This document shows, piece after piece, positions 37,548 through 48,995 of a DNA stretch of 64,000 bases. Made by a program: the position numbers and the translations under genes. The notes under the pieces are model-generated. The model did no database searches. It was not told the origin of the DNA and saw only the letters and a list, made by a program, of their open reading frames with translations. Source of the DNA: Helicostylum pulchrum. Its lineage: Eukaryota > Mucoromycota > Mucoromycetes > Mucorales > Mucoraceae. The DNA lies in assembly GCA_025677825.1 (NCBI GenBank), contig JAIXMO010000001.1, positions 868,001 through 932,000 on the forward strand, written 5' to 3'. The first letter of the stretch is position 1. Every line of letters starts with the position of its first letter.

Positions 37548-39873
37548 TTACTGTACTGTGAAAATATGCGGACCGCCAAAGACTGTACCGGATGAACCAA
37601 AAATATGAATAAGAATTTGACAGTCAAAATGACTGGTTTGAATGGCATCAGGCGTATGACTTTGCTTGTGATTTTTATCCCCCACAAGATCGAATGATTC
37701 TTGTTCTGATGTAATAAATTCTAATTTAAGATAATACTGTAGTTTCACTATATCATGTAAGTTAGCAAACAAATAATAAACATTGAACACTGTAAATTTT
37801 ACTTGTAGTCGTTTGAAATTCAGGTGATTCTGATGTAGGTACAGCCAACGAAAAGCTGGTACATAAATTATCTTTACAGAAAGCATAATATCCAGCATGT
37901 TTTTTACGTGATACTTTAGCAATATAGTTTGGTTGTCTTTGAGCTATACTAGTATCTACTATTTCGTGACTTTCTAGCGAGATAGATATCTAAGTAATGT
38001 CATATAATGTTAATACACACACATTTGATTTTTTTTTAAAAAAAAAACTACGATAGATCCGCGTTACCTGAAAAGTAGGTAGGACAGCACCCTCGAAATC
38101 AACTATACCCTGAATAGGTTCTCCTAACCTATACAGTGATTTTAAAAGATGAAGCTGTGCCACTCTTTGATTATTTTTACAAATATCAAAGGTAGCTATA
38201 TTTTTTTTATAGTAATTAATATACATGTATAAGTATAATAAAAAACAAATAAAACGTATACCTTTTTTGTTGATATTTGTTATCCTAGAAATAGTTTGAT
38301 GGCAAGATAATTGATGCTTAACTTCGTCTTCATATAAATCATTTTCTCTTTGCATAAGTTTATGTACAGGTTTATTGGAGGCAGTTTTTTCTAATAGACC
38401 ATCAATATAATCTATAAAGCTACTACGGGAGTTCGCTAAGTACAGAACGTTAAAAAAGGTTAAAACAAAATGCTGTAGTACAGTAAACCAATGACTTACT
38501 TTTATTCGGCGTAGAACAATTGTTGATATTGTTGTTACTAAAAGGGGCCGGTTCCTTTACATTTATTCTGTCTACCATGGCTTGATCCGTATAATGAATT
38601 TCAGGATTCATTAAATCATAAATGGGCCTATTACCATCCTCTAATATAACATTAAATACATCTTATGAATATATTTGTATATTTATCTATTACCCGATAC
38701 ATGATTAAATACACGAAACGGAATCTGTACAACTTGACCCTGCGCACCGAACGGTTTAGAAGATGATGATCGTTGAGAGCCTATCACAAGATAGTAATTG
38801 AATCGCATGGCTTTTCCTCTGTATGTCGGAGGTATATTCTTTGGTAAAGTCAACTTGTAAGTATCTAAATAGTAGTATTTAGTAATAATAACACGAATAG
38901 TGTGCATGTAGTTCATATACAGTTTACTGTTTCTCCAGGCGATAAATTTAAATCTACAAATAAAATAGATGGAGGTGTAGAAAATACTGGTACTGTACGA
39001 GATTCTGTATATTATATATTTATATAAGAAAAGATTGTTTAAAAAAGATATCGGTTTTTTTTTTGTAAGTGTACCTATTTTCGATAATGATGATGCAGTC
39101 AACATGCCTCCACCAGATGAAATACCAAATGGATGATACATGGCTTTTTTTTTAAGTGGTGTAAATATATTAGCATTAATTAAAGTTGGGTCAAAAACAA
39201 ACTGTCCAATTACTTGTGCTGATCCCCATAATAAATGCTCGTTACGAACATTTGAGCGATGGAAACTGTTTATAGATGACAATCGATGAAGTCGAACATT
39301 ACGTGGTATACTTGATAAATTAGAATCAATCGAACTTCGAATACTAGTTGTATCTATACTAGATCGAGGTGTTTCATCTAATTCTATTGTCGTTTCAGAC
39401 GGTAAATTATCGAGTACAGATTCTACACTTTTTTTATTTAGATTTTCTTTCTTCTTTTTTAGCAGTTTAATTGTCATAATATTTCTTTTTTTACCAGTTA
39501 AATCTTTCCAATCTTTTGGGTCAATTATCGATTCAGGTTCCTTTGTTGCGGTAGAACCTGTTAGATAAGAGAATGTAGAAGAAGCTAATGACGAAAGTGA
39601 CATTTTACGCGACGGTAAATTTGACAAGGTTAAACCTTCTAGTTCCGGCATAGAATATCGAGACGGTAGTTTGGTTTTAGTCTCAATTGAGGATATCGAG
39701 TTGGTGCGTTCATGTTTCGGTCCATTCAAGGAATGTGTAAACGATACTGTGCAGGATAGTGTTTCACCCGCATAAAATATACCGCCCTGAGAAAAAGACG
39801 TTGTCACTATAATAATAAAAGATTAAATAAATATGATAAAAAATGTTGGATATTACATACCAATAACACTCAT
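37548..39873 (-). CDS. RGP1: RGP1, subunit of the Ric1-Rgp1 Rab GEF
   Basis: Nine exons (39873-39861, 39806-39075, 39004-38921, 38864-38694, 38640-38500, 38435-38262, 38195-38068, 37989-37803, 37747-37548) give 609 residues; yeast Rgp1 has 663. With Ric1 it activates the Golgi Rab Ypt6 for endosome-to-Golgi traffic. The protein has an arrestin-like fold: GGIFYAGETLSCTVSF at the start, LLWGSAQVIGQFVFDPTLIN, VFSTPPSILFVDLNLSPGET, LPKNIPPTYRGKAMRFNYYL, VIGSQRSSS, QVVQIPFRVFNHVSG, and a C-terminal half with RLGEPIQGIVDFEGAVLPTF. Exon 1 has only 13 nt (MSVI plus one base). A Ser-rich disordered insert occupies residues 40-160. Recognition is by family motifs. Confidence 0.87.
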
Positions 39874-40280
39874 TATTGTTAAAAAGAAGAAGCGAATAAA
39901 TAAACAATAAGAATTACACACATATAAAAAATAACAATAAAGCGCGTCACTGCGTAGGACAAAGCTTGATTAAAACCTGATGGTATCATATACCAGATCC
40001 TCGATTGCGTATAACCCTTTAAAGTTAACCTCAGTTTGAGGTCTACGTTTTCTTATAAACTCAAATTGCATGATACTATCAAGTGAATAGGAAGACGTTT
40101 CGTTTTTAAACATCCTTGTCACACAAGAGTAAAATGTATTACATTTTAGCATCGATCTCTTTATTTCTAGATTTAAACAATAGTCTTTTTGTCACGATTA
40201 AATTGATTTAGTTATTCATCAAGTACTTCATAAAAAATAAATTTAAAAGTGACTGTAAAAAATAGTTTTCATCTAAATTT
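39874..40280. other. RGP1 promoter region
   Basis: About 400 nt with no supported gene. A 60-codon minus-strand ORF at 39970-40152 shows no family signature and is probably chance. Confidence 0.45.
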
Positions 40281-41900
40281 GGAGAGATTATATAAAAGCG
40301 TCCAGTCCTCAAAAGTGCATTATCAATCGATGCTACTCAGGAAACAAAGGGATAGTAATCAAACTGATAGAGAGAGAGCAATTAAATAAATCTTACACAG
40401 TAATTAAAATATAAATACAATAAATCTAGACTTGAATGGGGTGCGTATCAGCATTGAATCTTTAAAAGATTAAGGACGAAAAGTAATTAAATACAGATGG
40501 TTACCAAATGATAAAAGATTGGAAAGGAATGCAGTGTAAACCAAATAAAGTGAACGCAAAGATACCTTTTAGTTCAATATACCATAACTAGTCAGTAGTT
40601 TTTAAATGTATTGTTATATGGCATTCCAATAAATAGCTTTGTACTATTTTAATTGACATCAATAAAAAATTTAACAGAATTTAACATAATTTTAATGTTT
40701 GAGCTCTTGCAGAAAACGATACACAGCATATTTTTTTTGCAAAATAACTTAGGTGAGCTCGAGAACTATTTTAAATGTTATAATCCATCATTACCTGTCC
40801 GTTTTTATCTTAAAAACACGTCTTTTTAAGTGAATGTTTAGAAGCAACTTCTAAAAAAGGTCATTTTTCGGTGATCGAAATAAGGTATTTTCTTTGTATA
40901 ATTAAACATGGGGAAATAATTCTTTTACCCAAGTTACTTAGTGAAATATACTCTTTAGGATGTTGTCTGTAATAAAAAAATTAAAAAGCGCATATTGTTT
41001 TGTAATTTTTCTCGATTTTTTATCTCTTTCTTCAGTCGATCATTTTTGGTCATTTTTGGCCATTTTGGGGGGTCAACCCCTTTTATGTTTTTGAGGTTAT
41101 TTTGGAATTACTCCAGATCCAATTTGACTTTTGCTGTAAAAAAACAACAATAATAAAGTGCTCTTTTTGGCGCATCTAATCCTTCTGAAATTATATTTTT
41201 AACAAAAATACTGACCGAGCAATCACTGTTTTAGACGTTTTGTTTTGGCTAAAATTTGAGTTAAGCGGTCCTTAAAATAGCGAATTCTTTAAAACGCGTT
41301 TTCTCGCCCAGTTTTAGATGTAGCACTTTTATTCATAAACATCCAATATATAATTTTTGAATATCTACATTTGGTGCTATAACCAAACACGGTAATAAAA
41401 ACTATATTTTACGTAATCGCGAAGCTCTGAAAATGGTTACACGATGCTACATTAAAAAAGTGTATTTTTTTACCCAAAAAAAAAAAGTCTAAAACTACGA
41501 TTGCTCTTTCAGTTTTTGCATTAGAAGTATGATTTAAAATGGATTAAAAGCGTCTAAACAATTTTGATACCATGTATGTTTTCCCCACAAAGATAGGCAA
41601 ATTGGATCCGGAGTAATTACAAAATAACTACAAAAACACAAAAGGGGTTGACCCTAAAAATGAAAATCGAAAAAAAACAAAAAAAACTCGTTTTCAATTT
41701 TTTTTATCAAAGATATATTTAAAACAACCATTCTGTACTAAATAACTTGGGTCCAAAAAGCGTTTCCTGTTTCTTTAAAAAATAAAAACCAATATTTATT
41801 ATAACTGTTAATTTTAGTAGTGATTTCTTACGTGAGTGATTATTTTAGCTCAGGTATCTCACTGCACGCATTTCGGCCACCTTTAAATAGAGCCGCTACT
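40281..41900 (-). repeat. Dispersed non-coding repeat, copy B (most complete), with internal hairpin arms
   Basis: Copy B is the reverse-oriented partner of 13417-14945 and also includes the segment shared with 21811-22040. It begins with GAGATTATATAAAAGCG and ends at GAGCCGCTAC. Its arms, about 41055-41250 and 41474-41660, are imperfect inverted repeats around a spacer of about 220 nt, matching the architecture of copy A; the spacer is conserved too (CGCGAAGCTCTGAAAATGG, TTTGGTGCTATAACCAAACA). Conservation of arms and spacer without a shared ORF argues for a mobile or structured non-coding unit rather than a decayed gene. Class unassigned. Confidence 0.8.
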
Positions 41901-43585
41901 GTATCACCTATAAAAATATTGATGGCTATTAGTCATATCTAGTTTAATACATGTATCATTGAGGAACTTTTAATCTCCATAGTATCTTTTTAATACTTAT
42001 TCTTTTTGCATTTGAGATTTATATCTTGGAATTGTTAATTGCAGCTGAATAAGTTTTAAGTACTCAAGAAGAATTTCACTTTTCACCTAAACCTTTGTCT
42101 TCATATTAACTTTTTTTTAAAAAAATGACAGTACATATAAGGATACTTACAAAAAAAAAAAGGAATCAGTCGATAATAAAGTATGATTACTAGTTTTTTA
42201 ACCTGGGAGTATGTACAAGTTTCAATACAGGATATTATATAAATAGTGGCTTGTAATAGATCTAATGTATCCCTTTTTTTTTCAAAGCACCGCTTGACTT
42301 TTTACGCCAACGTAACAAGTATAAATGCTGTACTTCGCAATGCTATAATTATAATCATGTCAAAAAAAGGATACCTACCCTTTTATTTCTGAGTACATAT
42401 ATGTTGTGCACCATGAGATTGTTACACCGGAAGGCTATTAGGAGGTGTTTGATTAAAGTTTTTTGTAAATAAAAAGCCATTATTTGAAGGTAAATAAATG
42501 AAATAAATCGTATTAAATCGGCAATATGTAATAGTTTTAATTTTGTTGAAAAAACAAGTGTAATATATAATGGTAAACAGAGTAATGGTTAGTTTCTTTT
42601 AACCAATGAACTATATATATATCTTCAAACCTTAGTTCGAAATACGCCATATGATCCCAATTGTCTATTATTAATAAAGAGAGTAAGCATAATATGGTGT
42701 AATTTTTTACAATGTATCTTAAATACGAGATGTACACGTGTAAATATAGACATGTGTTGAATAGAACACAAGTAGTAGCTGTTTATTCATGCATTCTTTG
42801 AACAATGCAAGTATGCAAAAAGAAAAAAAAAAGTTTAATGCCATGAATTAAACAAGACTTTTGTTTCTTTTTCTTAAAAAAACAGAGAGAGAAATTAGCA
42901 ACACATGCTGATTCTAGTGGAATTTATTCAACACTTGAATAAGTTCATTTTCCTAGATTTCTATCTTAAAAAGTATATATGTATATACATCCTTTTAATA
43001 GAATTACAACGAAAAAAAAAACTCATGTTCTACGAATTATGCAGAATGAAAAACTTTTATCCCTCGTACTTGAGTAACACAAATCGCATATACGTTTTTA
43101 AATATATTTTGCTTATAATGATAAATATATGACCTAACTGTTTTAGTTAAACTTTTTTTTTGCGTAAATAATGCAATGCTAGTTACTTGTTTAATAAGAA
43201 AAAAAGATACTTGGGCTCAGCCAAGAAGACATGAATAAAACTAGAAAGCATGCATTCACATAGTCAGGCGGCTTAATTCATGCTAAATAACTGTAGTCCG
43301 CAAGCAGCCAAACACCAAAAATTATTTTTAGCTTGCTGGAGCTCCTAACACGGCAGGAAGAAATCTGTTTTATTTTTAAACGTTTGGAAAATGATCAATA
43401 AAAAAAAAACTTGCGCTTTTTTATAATTAGTAACATATACGCATCTAGCCCAAGTAGTGTTACTACCAACTTCAGCCCGAAACCTATGGATAGTTTTGAA
43501 GGCACCAAAAAAAAAAGGTATAAATATAAGGCAATTATTCAATTCAAAAAGCTACATTATCAATCAATTCATATTCTTAAATACA
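41901..43585. other. Long intergenic stretch, no gene seen
   Basis: 1.7 kb of AT-rich sequence. ORFs of 65-75 codons occur on both strands but are rich in Tyr/Ile/Lys, lack family motifs and show no splice partners. The right end holds the promoter of the secreted-protein gene. Confidence 0.5.
43519..43526 (+). promoter_or_regulatory. TATA box of the secreted-protein gene
   Basis: A perfect TATAAATA octamer lies 60 nt before the start codon, with an A-rich run on its left. Spacing suits a short 5' UTR. Most housekeeping genes here lack such a clear TATA, which fits a strongly or conditionally expressed secreted product. Confidence 0.55.
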
Positions 43586-44014
43586 ATGGTCTCTTTCTCC
43601 TTATTCAAGTCAATTTCTCTTTTGGCTCTTGTCTCTTCTCTTGTCTCTGCTGCTCCTGCCAAGGATGTATGTGACGGATTCAGAGTAACCTCTCCCCATT
43701 CTTTTTTTACTACCACCGCTGGTCAATGCTATCAAGTTTCTTATGACTTTGGCGCTTCTGCTCCTGATCACCCAGCTGCAATCACTGTCGACATTTATGA
43801 GTATAAGACTGATAAGTTTATCAATAACGTTGTCAGTAAAGTAACTGCCGATGATATTGCTACACCTTGGTTCAATGTTGATTTAGGAAGTACCAAGAAG
43901 ACTGGTGACTATTACTTCCTTGTCACCTATGGTGATAAGTGCAAGCCTATCAAGTCAACTTATTTCAATGTTATTTATAACAAGAACTCTCCTCCTGCTG
44001 TCTGCCCCAAGTAA
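43586..44014 (+). CDS. Small secreted protein, possibly KRE9/KNH1-like beta domain
   Basis: Intronless, 142 residues. A typical signal peptide (MVSFSLFKSISLLALVSSLV, cut after SAAPA near residue 20-22) is followed by a compact domain with four cysteines (in VCDGF, GQCYQ, DKCKP and AVCPK) that could form two disulphides. The order of FRVTSPHSFFTTTAGQCYQV, AITVDIYEY and DYYFLVTYGDKC suggests a small beta sandwich of the kind found in Kre9/Knh1-type cell-wall proteins; that match is weak. No GPI signal is visible. The in-frame ATG at 43457 belongs to the promoter side of the TATA box and is rejected as start. Confidence 0.75.
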   Translation: MVSFSLFKSISLLALVSSLVSAAPAKDVCDGFRVTSPHSFFTTTAGQCYQVSYDFGASAPDHPAAITVDIYEYKTDKFINNVVSKVTADDIATPWFNVDLGSTKKTGDYYFLVTYGDKCKPIKSTYFNVIYNKNSPPAVCPK

Positions 44015-45051
44015 TTTAATAATTTACCTTTATGGGTGGCTATCATAATTCAACCTTTGTACTATTATTTAAATAAAATTTTCGTTTTTTATTTGTTCAA
44101 AATTTTTTTACTGTTATTCCTCTTTCGAAAGTATTTTTTAGATCACCTGAAAGTTGTAAAATCAAATATAATAGAGATAAAGTTTTTTTTTCAGTTTGGG
44201 CCTATTCTTTGTATAACAAATGCATGCACATTGAAACAACGGTATCATGATAACTAAATCGAGATATAGTCACAAAACTTGAATAAGAGATCTGAGTAAA
44301 TACAATAAGGCGAATTTCGTATGTCAGTTTTGTAACTCCCTATTACAATACATATAGCAAAAACCGACTAAGCCAAGAATAACGACAATAATATGAATCA
44401 TGTTTTTTTTTAATATCGCAAACAGTCAAAATTTGAATGATGTATTCATTTTTTAGCTGAGTTCTATCACACCCTTTTTTTTTTATCGGCATAAATACAA
44501 ACAATGAATATGCAAGAATGTTCTGATGATTGTGACACCAATAAATGGTAGTGCGTTTTTCTCCTCTATCAAAATGAAAATCTTTTATTCTTTCAACAAC
44601 CGCACAGAAAGGTTGGTTTATTGTTTAATCGAAGTACACGTAGTACGATATATTAAACGCGATATCAGGCGCAAGTGTTATGCTTCTTGCCCCGTAAATT
44701 AGCAATATATACATAAATGTAAACCCAATAACATACATTATGTTCATATACATAGAACTAAAAGCAATTGGATAATACAAGTAACTATAAATATATTAAT
44801 TGACGTTCATCGCATGCATAACACAAGTACAAAAAAGCACGTGTTATGTGTCGTACCACAGCGCTCGGAATTTTTGTATGTAGCCAGAATAACGATAGTC
44901 AATGCACCCAGTACGCATTACTGCTTTTTTTTAGACGGTATTAAATTAAAATAAGAGCATCCCGTTTCATTCAACCCTAATTTATCGATTCGATTTGCGT
45001 TTTTTTATTAGAAAAATAAAAGAGAAATATTAGGTTATAAAGGAATAAATA
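44015..45051. other. Intergenic region, no gene seen
   Basis: One kilobase between the converging secreted-protein and GATA genes. Contains 3' UTR-like AT-rich sequence and scattered T runs. No conserved protein or RNA is evident. Confidence 0.5.
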
Positions 45052-46411
45052 TCACTGATGTTGTTTCCATTGATGTATCCGTAGTGGAGTGATGTTATTT
45101 TGATTGCTAGTACTTTGTTGTGGAGAAATAGTTACACTATTCACAGGATAACTGGGCTGGGTATAGATTGGAGGTGTTATAGGTAGGGCAGTTTTTTTCA
45201 TATTGCTATCCATACCATACTTTGGATCCATCAAAACAAAAGGAAAGTTGACTAGAGCGTTTGGCTCTCTAACTGCTTGTAATCGTTTGTTATTGTCACT
45301 TATAGCAGAAGCAGATACGATCGAAGGTACCTTCGGCGGAACACCGCCTGTTATTAGATAGTTTTGTGTTTGAACACCAATTGACCCTTTTTTCAATAGC
45401 TTGGAATAATCTAAACAAATACAACTATATTAAAAAAAAAGGGGTATAAATCGAGTTTTTTACGCTTTTTTCTTTTTTTCTTTTCTTTTACATACGAAGT
45501 CCACATGCATTACATAGGGTCCTTGCACCATCTGGCCCTCTTCTCCATTCAGGTGTCTTTATATAAGTAAAATAAAAATTCAGTATAACATCTTTTTTTT
45601 TTTGTATTTTTTGTTTTATTTTGTGTAGTAAAATAGTTTACCTCTGTCGTACTGCAAGAGTGGCATTTTTGACCGATCATGCTACGTCTCTATTTTTTTT
45701 GTTTTATAAAAAAAAGTAAACAAATGATCAACCCTCAAATAATAATAAAAACAATAAACATACATTTCGTCTACGATACTTTTGTCTAGGTTGTGTATCT
45801 TGTAAATTTCTAGCTTGTCGAATAAGTTCATATTCAGCGTGATCCTAACTATTGACTCAGTATACAATAAAGACACGATTTATAATATCCTTACTGTAGT
45901 TTTAAAAGGAGCTCCTTCTTCTTCTTCTTCCTCATCGTCTTCCTCTTCCTCCTCCTCGTCTAATTTATGACCCATATTGTTCTTTTTCTCAAAATTTAAG
46001 TGAGTTGATTGCATGTTTCTATAGAGATGTTCAGCAGCTTTAGTTAAATTATCAATCATGGCGTCTCTTTCTTCCATTGAAATAGTTCGATGTTGTACTT
46101 TTAACTGCCAAATGCTTTGACAGAGTTTAGAACATTGATCGAAAATCTATTGATTAAAAACTTTTAATTACTTTTTTTTTTTAAAAAAAAAGAAGGTTAA
46201 AACAGTGATCTGGTTACCTTTTCGGGTTCGGTAACTGGCGACAAAATAAAGTCCAAACTTGACGCAGTTACTTTCTGATCTTTTCTACAATTAAACAACA
46301 TATAAACGGAAAGATAAACTACAAGTTATTTTTGTGTATATTTTTTTTTTACCTTTGTAAGTTAAGATCGTTCTCTGATAAAGAACTTTCACATAATTTA
46401 GAAACGTCCAT
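45052..46411 (-). CDS. GATA-type zinc-finger transcription factor (NsdD-like)
   Basis: Seven exons (46411-46353, 46284-46218, 46146-45895, 45844-45764, 45689-45642, 45556-45496, 45410-45052) give 308 residues. One class IVb GATA finger, C-x2-C-x18-C-x2-C, occupies residues 162-187: [20 protein letters not shown] followed by [10 protein letters not shown]. The [24 protein letters not shown] string is shared by fungal NsdD-type developmental regulators and close to white-collar-2 fingers. It is split between three exons. An acidic tract (14 Glu/Asp in a row, near 110-123) and a predicted helical region (residues 40-90) precede it. No PAS domain is readable, which argues against a WC-2 orthologue. 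Target genes are unknown. Confidence 0.86.
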
Positions 46412-46496
46412 TGATAAACGATAAAACAAAAAAAAACAAAAAAAAAGAAGGAAAAAAAAAAGAGTAAATCTGCGTTTAAATAAGTTTATTTATTAT

Positions 46497-46953
46497 TTAT
46501 GGCCTTGAAATAGGCTTACCAGCTAAAGCGTCTATAATTTCTTGACGGTCAAGAGTTTCATATTCAATTAAAGCATTTGCCAAATTATCTAATTCGTGAC
46601 GATGATCAGTAAGAAGCTTTTTTGCTCTCTTTTCACTTGCTTCAATCAAGTATAATATTTCACTTTCGATCAAGAGCTTAGTTTGTGTACTTAATAATTG
46701 CATGTCGTCATCATCATGATTGACAGGTCCAACTTTTTCACTCATACCATAGTATCTGACCATACGTTTTGCAACATCTGTTGCCTTCATAATATCACTA
46801 CTTGCTCCACTAGTTACATTTTCTGGTCCAAAAATTAATTCTTCAGCTACTCTACCACCCATACAGACATCGATTTGTGCAATAAATTCTTTTTTCGTAA
46901 ATGAATCCTAAGTTATTTTTTTTCTTTTCATTAGTAACATATTTTACGTACAG

Positions 46954-46987
<34 letters not shown>

Positions 46988-48995
46988 GCAGCTTACCTTA
47001 TCAATCTCTGGTAATTGTACAGTCATACCCAACGCAGAACCTCTAGGCATGATAGTCGCTTTATGTAATGGCATAGCACCTGGTGTATAATGAGCAACTA
47101 ATGCATGTCCACCTTCATGATATGCTGTCAATCGTTTACTCTCATCTGTTGAAATAGCAGATTTACGCTCAGCACCCATAATGATTTTATCTTTTGAATA
47201 TTCTAAATGGTGTAAATTGACTTGTTTACAATTTTCACGACTTGCTTGAATAGCAGCTTGATTTACTAAATTAGCTAAATCTGCACCACTGAATCCAGGT
47301 GTGCCACGAGCAACGACACTCACATCAACTTCACTAGCAACATGAATCTTTTTCATATGATGTTTAAGAATTTCAATTCTACCACGTACATCAGGTAATG
47401 GTACATTTACTAATCGATCAAATCTACCAGGTCTCACTAAAGCTTTATCCAATAATTCCGGGAAATTTGTAGCAGCAATAAAAATGACACCTTCAGTTTG
47501 AGAGAAACCATCTAAATCAACCAACAGTTGATTTAATGTTTGTTTCATATAGGATTGATCTTTAGGGTTTCTCTTTGATCCAATGGCATCAATTTCATCA
47601 ATAAATACAATACTAGGAGCCTTCGCTCTAGCAGCTGCAAACAATTCACGTACTCTTCTAGCACCAACGCCAACATACATTTCATCAAACTCACTACCAC
47701 TCATAAAAAAGAAGGGTACATTTGCTTCACCTGCAACAGCTCTTGCCAACATGGTTTTACCTGTACCTGGTGGACCTGTCAGTAAAACACCCTTTGGTAA
47801 TTTACCTCCAAGTTCTGTAAATCGATGAGGATTCTTTAAAAACTCTACAATCTCTTCCAATTCTTGTTTCGCTTCATCTACACCTTGTACATCTTCGAAT
47901 TTAACGGTGGTTTGAGTGACTGGTTCATACTCTGTTTGCGAGTTTGCGTTTTTTAAAAGACCAGAATTTTCCAATGCCAATGAAAGAATGGTCAAGATAC
48001 AAAAGGCATAAGTTAAAGTAACACCAACCCATCTTAGTGCCTTCCAAAACATGTATTTACGCGCCTCTTCAACTACAACATAAATTGGATTGGATTTATT
48101 ACCAGATCCTGAAGCAACCGCTCCTTCCGCCATACTGACAGCACGACCACCTTGTCGACTAGCGATCACTTGTTGTAAAATCTCTTTGGAGATCTTGCCG
48201 TCACCACTGGCTTTACCTGATTCTTCCAACTTTTGTAAAATTTTAGGTAACACTGCTTCTGATTTACCCGTTTGTGCTAACGCCGCAATATAGTATTGCC
48301 AACATTCTTCGTTATGGGTAAAATTACCACGCTCAAATCTTGTAACCACTGCTTGCGGATTATTCGCTCGAAGCCATTCCTACTTTATATTTTAATATAC
48401 TTACCATATTTTTTTTTTATTTTTTTTTTTTCTACCTTGTAAAGTGTTGATTGCTTTAATACGTCTGTAGGTGATGCGTTTGCTTCTTGTTCCAGTTTAT
48501 TTAATCGACGATAATTGACAATTCGGTTAGCTGCCCCTCCCTGGTTATTAAACAAGGTACGACGTTGCATAGATATAGGTTTGACATTTAAACCCTTGGG
48601 TATAAGGCGTGCAATATTCAAGGCAAGTTTGGGATTAGACTCAAGTAAACGTGTTGCGTTAGATACTGCTCTATTCAACTGACCGAGATTTGATTCAAGT
48701 ATAGAAGATGGTAACTAAATATGTATAAGTTTTTCAAACAGAGTATGTATATGCAAAATGGTCTTTTTTTTCTTACGGTGTTTTTATTTAAGCGAATCCA
48801 TTGTTCATAGTTTTTTACAAGTGCTGGAGATTTGCTTAATCCGGCGCGTGACGTAATATTGCAATGTTGAAAGAGTCGAGTTGCTTCAGAAGTAACCGTG
48901 GCAAGCTACATAAAGAAATAAGTTTTTTTTTTCGCGTTCCTGATGGAGACGAAACTTACCTTTTGTGTAAAAGAAAAAGCTCCAGACGTACTCAT
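46497..48995 (-). CDS. YME1: YME1, mitochondrial i-AAA metalloprotease (FtsH family)
   Basis: Exons 48995-48960, 48905-48777, 48714-48436, 48379-46997 and 46907-46497 give 745 residues; yeast Yme1 has 747. It is an inner-membrane ATP-dependent protease facing the intermembrane space, controlling turnover of membrane and lipid-transfer proteins. The basic N-terminus is a mitochondrial presequence, and one membrane span lies near residues 263-283 ([19 protein letters not shown]). Walker A is GPPGTGKT (about 350-357), Walker [15 protein letters not shown], the [18 protein letters not shown], and the zinc protease site HEGGH (about residue 570), with the third ligand region in [20 protein letters not shown]. 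The pore loop reads [17 protein letters not shown]. The last intron carries a (TA)n microsatellite. Complete and apparently functional. Confidence 0.95.

Noticed and set aside
39970..40152. 60-codon minus-strand ORF upstream of RGP1
   Set aside because: Short, without motif, and in promoter sequence; likely chance.
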